Both the position numbers and the translations under genes were made by a program. A stretch of 64,000 nucleotides of DNA from Marinobacter alexandrii (GTDB taxonomy: Bacteria > Pseudomonadota > Gammaproteobacteria > Pseudomonadales > Oleiphilaceae). The stretch is from NCBI RefSeq assembly GCF_005871205.1, contig NZ_SWKM01000011.1, positions 124,001 through 188,000 on the forward strand, read 5' to 3'. A model generated the notes under the pieces. The model was not told the DNA's origin and ran no database searches. It saw only the letters and a program-made list of their open reading frames with translations. Within the stretch, counting starts at the first letter, position 1. The number at the start of each line of letters is the position of its first letter. Shown one piece after another: positions 59,773-64,000 of the stretch.

Positions 59773-61901
59773 AATTGGTACTGGGCCTCAACGTAGGCCG
59801 ATCGTCCCGCCATTGGGAAGTCGCCAGGGATTGCGGGCCTAGGATCCGAATACGGGCTGGGGTCACGGACGTCCGCATTAAATGCATTCCGGACCGATAC
59901 TGCGATATCAAGGCCACGCCACAGTCCGTGAGTGCGGGCTGTGAAATCCACGGTGGTGTAATCGTCCACCGGTTCCCGCGAATCTGCAGCTGTCCGTTTT
60001 TGCTCTCCGACATAGTTGAGTTGAGTGTTAAGGGCCCACGTCGGTACAACTCGCCATTCGATGCGGGCGTAGGCTTGGTGAGTAGGGGCTTCGCCGACTG
60101 ACCGATTGCTTTCCTGATCTTCAGCCCTCTGGTAAGCGTAGTTTGCGCTTAGATTCAGGTTGCCTAGGGCTTGATAGGTCGCTTCCAATTCGCCGCCATG
60201 GCCTTTGCGTTTGCCTGAGTTCTGGTACTGGCTCGCTACCGGGCCAGAAACAGGTTCGGCGTTAATCAGGTCGTCAATTTCGTAGTAGAAAACGTTCACG
60301 CCCAAGAACAAGCGGGGGCTTGCCTGGTAGGCGAGAGCCAACTCAACGGTATCAATGGTTTCCGGATCTAAATCGTCGTTACCCGCCAAAACCGGGTTGT
60401 TGGCGGCATATTGCTCGTTCAGGGACGGCGCGCGAAATGCCCTGCCATAAAGGAGTTTGGTGGTAACGCTGTCCGTGGTGGCCCAGATCAGCGCCGCACG
60501 TGGGTTTACGGTTTCTCCAAAGTCCGCATAGTAATCGTAGCGAAGCCCGCTCACCAGCTGCCAGTTTTGGGCAAATTGCCACTCGTCCTGCACAAAGGCG
60601 TAGTAGTTTTTCCGGTCTTCCTCTGGCATCCAAACCTGATTTGGATCATCTGAGACGTCGACCACTTCACCCTTCGGGCTGAAATCCGTATTGAAGTTTT
60701 TCCGTTCGGAAACCTCGTAAAGGTCTGCCCAAAAGGCACCAATGCCAGCCAGGATGCGGTGGTCTTTCACATTTTTGTAGATGGAATTCAGGTCCAACCG
60801 GACTTGACGCTCTTTATAGCCAGGGCTGCCCAGAAATCCATCCGGAAAGGCGCCGTTAAAAGCCCCCGGAGGAAAAAGGGCCAAGTTGTTTTCCGGTTCT
60901 TGGGTAAAGTTGAAGTAGCTGATGCGAGACTCAACATCCAGTCCATCAACGATCGCCAGCCAGCGGTAGCTGTAATCGACGTTGATTCGTTGGGATTCGT
61001 AGCGTCCATCTGGATCCAGGGCCTGTGCAAGACCCGCTCCAGTGCCCAGGTTTCTCCGGTCTTGTAGACCAGCCCTGAAGTCCCAGCGATCTCCGTTAAT
61101 TTCCAGTCGGGCTTCAAACTGATCTACGGAGGTGTTTACCGGGCCAGGAGCTAAAGAGGCTGAGGTGCCGAAGTCTTCATCAGAATTGGTCTGGGCATCG
61201 CGGTCAATGGTTCGGCGCCAGCCATCGGTGCTTTGCTGTTCAAGGACAAGGCTGATGTCGGTGTTGTTCCAATCGGTGGCGGCCTCAACCCAGGCGCCCT
61301 TGGTGTCAAAGCTACCAGCCCGGGCACCCGTCACCACGCCATCAATGTCCTGGGCGTTCTTGGTGATGATGTTGATGACTCCGGCATAGGCGTCGGCGCC
61401 ATAAAGGGCTGAGCCTGGCCCGCGAATCACCTCGATGCGACGAATAGCCTTGACCGGCATACCGCCCCATACGTTGCCGCGATTGCCGAACATTGCGGTT
61501 GTAGTGGGGATGCCATTGATCAACAGAAGCGCCTGGGGATTGGAGCTGGTGGTAATGCCTCGGAAGATGTATTTGGGGGCGAAGACCTGATCCGAACGAT
61601 TTACGTGCAGTCCGGGCACGGTTTCCAGAATCTGATCCAGCTCCGTTGCGCCCATTGCAGCAATATCCTCGGCGCTGATAACGGAAGTAATCGCAGCGGC
61701 TTTGTCCAGCGGTGTTGCCGAACCGGAGGCAATCGAAACCACTCGAATTTGGCCCAGCTCTTCCAGGGAAATGTCCCAGAAAGGGTCTTCATCCGGGTTG
61801 GCGGAAACGGACGCAGAACCGACCGTGCAGACCAACGCCGATACCCCGAGGTAGCGCCGGGCTTTGGTTTTGAATATAGATAGACCTCTTGGGTGGGGCA
61901 T
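59769..61901 (-). CDS. TonB-dependent outer-membrane receptor
   Basis: A 710-residue receptor. Signal peptide to about residue 34 (ALVCTVGSASVSA), an N-terminal DISLEELGQIRVVSIASG stretch like the SLEEL-x-V-x-S box of a receptor subgroup, plug domain (about 65-180: ITSVISAEDIAAMGATELDQIL ... VIRGPGSALYGADAYAGVINIIT), and a 22-strand barrel ending in an aromatic (EAQYQF). It imports a ligand using TonB/ExbBD. Ligand unknown: there is no siderophore cluster nearby. The yfiR-like signalling genes upstream on the other strand may sense its activity (inference). The translation convergently overlaps protein B. Confidence 0.92.
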   Translation of the reverse strand: MPHPRGLSIFKTKARRYLGVSALVCTVGSASVSANPDEDPFWDISLEELGQIRVVSIASGSATPLDKAAAITSVISAEDIAAMGATELDQILETVPGLHVNRSDQVFAPKYIFRGITTSSNPQALLLINGIPTTTAMFGNRGNVWGGMPVKAIRRIEVIRGPGSALYGADAYAGVINIITKNAQDIDGVVTGARAGSFDTKGAWVEAATDWNNTDISLVLEQQSTDGWRRTIDRDAQTNSDEDFGTSASLAPGPVNTSVDQFEARLEINGDRWDFRAGLQDRRNLGTGAGLAQALDPDGRYESQRINVDYSYRWLAIVDGLDVESRISYFNFTQEPENNLALFPPGAFNGAFPDGFLGSPGYKERQVRLDLNSIYKNVKDHRILAGIGAFWADLYEVSERKNFNTDFSPKGEVVDVSDDPNQVWMPEEDRKNYYAFVQDEWQFAQNWQLVSGLRYDYYADFGETVNPRAALIWATTDSVTTKLLYGRAFRAPSLNEQYAANNPVLAGNDDLDPETIDTVELALAYQASPRLFLGVNVFYYEIDDLINAEPVSGPVASQYQNSGKRKGHGGELEATYQALGNLNLSANYAYQRAEDQESNRSVGEAPTHQAYARIEWRVVPTWALNTQLNYVGEQKRTAADSREPVDDYTTVDFTARTHGLWRGLDIAVSVRNAFNADVRDPSPYSDPRPAIPGDFPMAGRSAYVEAQYQF

Positions 61902-62257
61902 GACCGAGCCTCAGCGCTACGACGAATCTGGATGGAACTGCTGATGCAATTCTTCTGTTGTTGGCAACAGCCAGGTCCACGGAATAGCCGGAGGTCTGGG
62001 TAGAACCCATGGCCGGGCATAGAGAATTGCTGGCTAAACCGCAGTTTAGTCCCATTTAGGGTCGAAGCAAACTGACACCAAGGATTTGATCTGATTCATT
62101 TTGTTACACAGTTTGTCTCGGCCTCATGAAACGTATCCGGACAGCGAAAAGCGTCACAAATCCGTCGAATGGGCGCGCGGGAAACCACTTCAAGCTATAA
62201 ACTGATCAAAAAACGTCACACCGTTTCAAGGTGACTGAAACAGTCGGGGTAGAGAGC
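61902..62257. other. 356-bp intergenic region
   Basis: Divergent gap between the receptor and the exported-protein gene. The only clear structure is the exact 6-4-6 palindrome CTAAAC-CGCA-GTTTAG (62034-62049), about 130 bp from the receptor start, perhaps an operator. I looked for a Fur box and a cobalamin riboswitch and saw neither. CGTCACA occurs twice (62152-62158 and 62214-62220) with a short GTCAC/GTGAC pair near 62215-62235, of unclear meaning. Confidence 0.4.
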
Positions 62258-62719
62258 ATGGATAGGCGCACGGAAATTGGGGCAGTCAGGAGCTTGGCCG
62301 CGCGGTCGCAGTTTGTCGCGTGGGGGCTGGCTGTATTTGCCATACCGATGAGTGTTGGCGCCGAGAGTCTGGCCGTTGATGACGCCTTTGAATACGAAGA
62401 GCGTTCCACCATCGAGAACATCCCACTGCGCTCCATCGAAGAAGACGTGCTTGCCAACACCGTGATTGAGGGTGGGCTGGCGGCCCCCGCTGCCGGTGTT
62501 CCGGTAAAGCCGGCGACCGACGACGATTTTTACCTCGATCCGCTAGCCTTGCAGCCTCGGGACAGCCGAGCCGACCTGGGGCGTTCTGAAATTCCCGTAG
62601 AGATCCGCTTCAGTAACCCGAAATCCATCCCCGGGCAAATCCACGGCAATAATTACAGCATTCGCCCACCGGCAAATCGTAGCTACGATGCTCTGAATAT
62701 CAACATGACTGAGCGCTGA
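62258..62719 (+). CDS. Exported protein of unknown function
   Basis: A 153-residue protein with a basic N-terminus and hydrophobic signal sequence (FVAWGLAVFAIPMSVGAES, cleavage near residue 36). The mature part is acidic and Pro/Asp-rich (DDAFEYEERSTIENIPLRSIEEDVLANTV, DDDFYLDPLALQPRDSRADLG) with no recognised domain; it may be largely unstructured. I start at ATG 62258; a GTG at 62231 is possible. It stands alone. No name can be given. Confidence 0.55.
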   Translation: MDRRTEIGAVRSLAARSQFVAWGLAVFAIPMSVGAESLAVDDAFEYEERSTIENIPLRSIEEDVLANTVIEGGLAAPAAGVPVKPATDDDFYLDPLALQPRDSRADLGRSEIPVEIRFSNPKSIPGQIHGNNYSIRPPANRSYDALNINMTER

Positions 62720-62730
62720 GTCGCGCGGTC

Positions 62731-63054
62731 TCAGGCTGCGGCGGTGTCGCTGATTTCTGTTTTACCCAATACGTCCTGATAAAAGAAGGTCAGCGCCTGG
62801 CTTGCCTGGTTCAGCCGTGCTCGCGACACCTGAATACGGTCACTGAGATAGGCGAGAAACTGCTGGCGGTCTTCGCCGGCCAGGGTTTCCGGATCTTTCA
62901 GATCGTGGAAAAGCACGAAGCGGGTAATCCAGTGCAGGTAGGTTTGCTCTGCACGCTGGTGTAGGTCCTGTTCGCGAATAGCGCTTTTGACGCGGCCAAT
63001 CAGGCCCGGTTGAGATTGTTCAAGTGCCTCGGTGACATCCATGAGTAACTGCAT
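62731..63054 (-). CDS. Orphan phage-integrase N-terminal SAM-like domain
   Basis: A complete 107-residue frame: QTYLHWITRFVLFHDLKDPETLAGEDRQQFLAYLSDR, then NQASQALTFFYQDVLG. This is the core-binding (SAM-like) domain that precedes the catalytic domain in integron and phage integrases; the spacing matches IntI closely. The frame ends right there with a stop, and no R-H-R-Y catalytic domain follows. It may be a domesticated DNA-binding fragment or a relic. No attachment site or integron features are seen nearby. Confidence 0.7.
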   Translation of the reverse strand: MQLLMDVTEALEQSQPGLIGRVKSAIREQDLHQRAEQTYLHWITRFVLFHDLKDPETLAGEDRQQFLAYLSDRIQVSRARLNQASQALTFFYQDVLGKTEISDTAAA

Positions 63055-63125
63055 CCAGTGGGTTGTTGTTATTAGAATGCGCGCATCTTATGACAATCGT
63101 TTGAACGTCGCAAAATTTCTTCTAA

Positions 63126-63158
63126 GAAAAAATAATCCCGGTCGAATCGACCGGGATT
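63126..63158 (-). terminator. Terminator of the acyl-CoA-binding protein gene
   Basis: AATCCCGGTCG (63134-63144) pairs with CGACCGGGATT (63148-63158) around a 3-nt loop; read on the minus strand it is followed by ATTTTTTC. It lies 20 nt after the stop. Confidence 0.88.
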
Positions 63159-63177
63159 GGGGGCAAACGGCAGGGAG

Positions 63178-63438
63178 TTACTTCAGGGCGTTCAGCTTAT
63201 CAATATACTGCTGCATGGCTTCCTCGCTGGAGGTGCCTTTCAGCTTGTCCCACGCGTCGAACTTGGCGCGCGCAACAAAGTCCATCATGCCCGGGCGCTT
63301 GCCGGAAACATCGCCTTCAGTGGCCTGCTTGTATAACGCGTAGAACTCAAGCTTCATCTCGTTCGAAGGCTGAAAATCGCCTTCGGCGTTCTGGATGTAG
63401 TTTACCGCTTCGTCGAACTGGGTTTTCAGGTCGCTCAT
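63178..63438 (-). CDS. Acyl-CoA-binding protein
   Basis: An 86-residue ACBP: FDEAVNYIQNAEGDFQPSNEMKLEFYALYKQATEGDV, then GKRPGMMDFVARAKFDAWDKLKGTSSEEAMQQYI. The YKQAT and K-x-x-AW motifs that bind the CoA phosphate and adenine are present. ACBPs carry long-chain acyl-CoA in the cytoplasm; they are common in eukaryotes and occur in a minority of bacteria. ATG at 63438 follows AAGGAGATTG; an upstream frame is not supported. A thioesterase-like gene lies divergently next to it. Confidence 0.93.
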   Translation of the reverse strand: MSDLKTQFDEAVNYIQNAEGDFQPSNEMKLEFYALYKQATEGDVSGKRPGMMDFVARAKFDAWDKLKGTSSEEAMQQYIDKLNALK

Positions 63439-63589
63439 CTCAATCTCCTTGTGGGTAAGCATTGGCTGTAAAAAGAGTTCGGCCGAGTATAGCCACCGCA
63501 CGGGCCAACGTCATTGGCCAAACGTTCCTTTCCTCCGACGAATGGGGTATTGTCCCCAGCCAAAAATTTCGTTAAGGGGAATGTCGTTT

Positions 63590-64000
63590 ATGGCCAGTGT
63601 CAACAAGTTGTCCGGAATCGTCAGTAAAATCAATCGTCTGCCTGACTTCGCCCGATCCAGGGCCTTATCCCTGTTTTTTGGCAAAGTGGTGCCCTTCACC
63701 GGCACAACGGGTATTCGCATTGAAGCCCTCGACCACGAGCGCTGCGTTATCAGTCTTGCCAACAAGCGCCGGGTTCAGAACCACATCGGCGGCGTGCACG
63801 CGGTGGCATCGCTGGTGCTGGCCGAGTCAGCGACCGGCTTTCTCGTTGGCCTGAACGTGCCAGACGACAAGGTACCCGTAATCAAGACCGCCAGCGCCGA
63901 ATACACTCGCCGCGCCAAAGGCGACATGACCGTGCAAGCGCACCTCACCGACGAGCAGCGCGAGCGTATGCGCACTGAGGAAAAGGGCGATGTGTCCGTG
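63590..64000 (+). CDS. Hot-dog thioesterase-like protein (DUF4442), 5' part
   Basis: Partial gene running off the right edge; 137 residues seen. MASVNKLSGIVSKINRLPDFARSRALSLFFGKVVPFTG leads to a hot-dog core, NHIGGVHAVASLVLAESATGF, and AEYTRRAKGDMTV. This matches DUF4442 (thioesterase-superfamily) proteins. ATG at 63590, with AAGGGGA 9 nt before it, is preferred to ATG 63581 which abuts the site. Its neighbour encodes an acyl-CoA-binding protein, so a role with acyl-CoA is plausible. Activity is untested. Confidence 0.75.
   Translation, partial: MASVNKLSGIVSKINRLPDFARSRALSLFFGKVVPFTGTTGIRIEALDHERCVISLANKRRVQNHIGGVHAVASLVLAESATGFLVGLNVPDDKVPVIKTASAEYTRRAKGDMTVQAHLTDEQRERMRTEEKGDVSV

Noticed and set aside
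56412..61901. Siderophore biosynthesis/uptake locus
   Set aside because: Receptor plus citrate-like enzymes suggested a citrate-type siderophore, but no NIS synthetase, NRPS, exporter or Fur site is present.
61902..62055. Minus-strand reading frame upstream of the receptor
   Set aside because: It overlaps the receptor's 5' end in another frame and has low-complexity content; no sign of coding.
62215..62235. GTCAC/GTGAC inverted repeat upstream of the exported-protein gene
   Set aside because: Five-base arms with an 11-bp spacer are expected by chance at this length.
61902..62257. Cobalamin riboswitch or Fur box upstream of the receptor
   Set aside because: No B12-box core or GATAATGAT-like repeats are visible, so vitamin B12 or iron-siderophore specificity cannot be argued.
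1..64000. tRNA, rRNA, CRISPR array, insertion sequence, or prophage
   Set aside because: No such signature was seen when reading the intergenic regions; the only mobile-element trace is the orphan integrase domain at 62731-63054.

Overview
The window looks like chromosomal DNA of a marine gammaproteobacterium close to Pseudomonadales/Alteromonadales, most probably Marinobacter. This is inferred from gene order and protein style; no 16S gene is present. The pilGHIJK-chpABC chemosensory cluster with gshB-tonB-algH-ruvX-pyrR-pyrB-pyrC' beside it is the layout known from Pseudomonas aeruginosa, and rsmD/ftsY-ftsE-ftsX-rpoH is the usual gammaproteobacterial order. Base composition looks even. I see no rRNA, tRNA, insertion sequence, prophage or CRISPR array.

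Layout. 1-1.1 kb: end of a CoA-binding protein gene and the pterin genes folX-folE (minus strand). 1.3-4.5 kb: an Asp-nucleophile alpha/beta hydrolase resembling animal MEST, a membrane diguanylate cyclase and a patatin-like lipase. 4.5-7.3 kb: an arsenate-detoxification pair (ArsJ exporter plus its GAPDH) behind a palindromic operator, with a divergent CDGSH iron-sulfur protein. 7.3-10.5 kb: a PAS sensor without output domain and the zur-znuC-znuB zinc-uptake operon with a Zur box. 10.5-24.1 kb: the type IV pilus chemosensory operon, including a 2531-residue ChpA kinase. 24.4-30.2 kb: gshB, tonB, algH, ruvX and pyrR-pyrB-pyrC'. 30.4-35.2 kb: an unusual TRAP-type uptake system (solute-binding protein, TatT-like lipoprotein, fused QM permease) with an HU gene between its parts. 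35.3-41.9 kb: housekeeping (pckA, hslO, hslR, yrfG, mutM) and a fatty-acid desaturase with a FabR/DesT-like operator. 41.9-46.8 kb: rsmD, ftsY, ftsE, ftsX, rpoH. 46.9-51.9 kb: a glyoxylate-type reductase/isomerase pair, an OmpR-type two-component system, a possible small RNA and greB. 52.1-61.9 kb: a YfiR-like protein, CHASE8-type kinase, stand-alone receiver and REC-GGDEF-EAL protein, then a three-gene operon of a ThDP enzyme and two citrate-synthase-fold proteins, then a convergent TonB-dependent receptor. 62-64 kb: an exported protein of unknown function, an orphan integrase N-terminal domain, an acyl-CoA-binding protein and the start of a hot-dog thioesterase-like gene.

The most novel-looking part is 56.4-59.8 kb: an acetolactate-synthase-like enzyme coupled to two citryl-CoA-lyase-sized proteins whose expected catalytic His/Asp residues appear replaced. 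The second point is the signalling island just upstream (52.1-56.4 kb), where a YfiR-like periplasmic protein seems to be paired with a histidine kinase instead of the usual membrane diguanylate cyclase. All family calls are from reading motifs and remembered family sequences; no searches were run.
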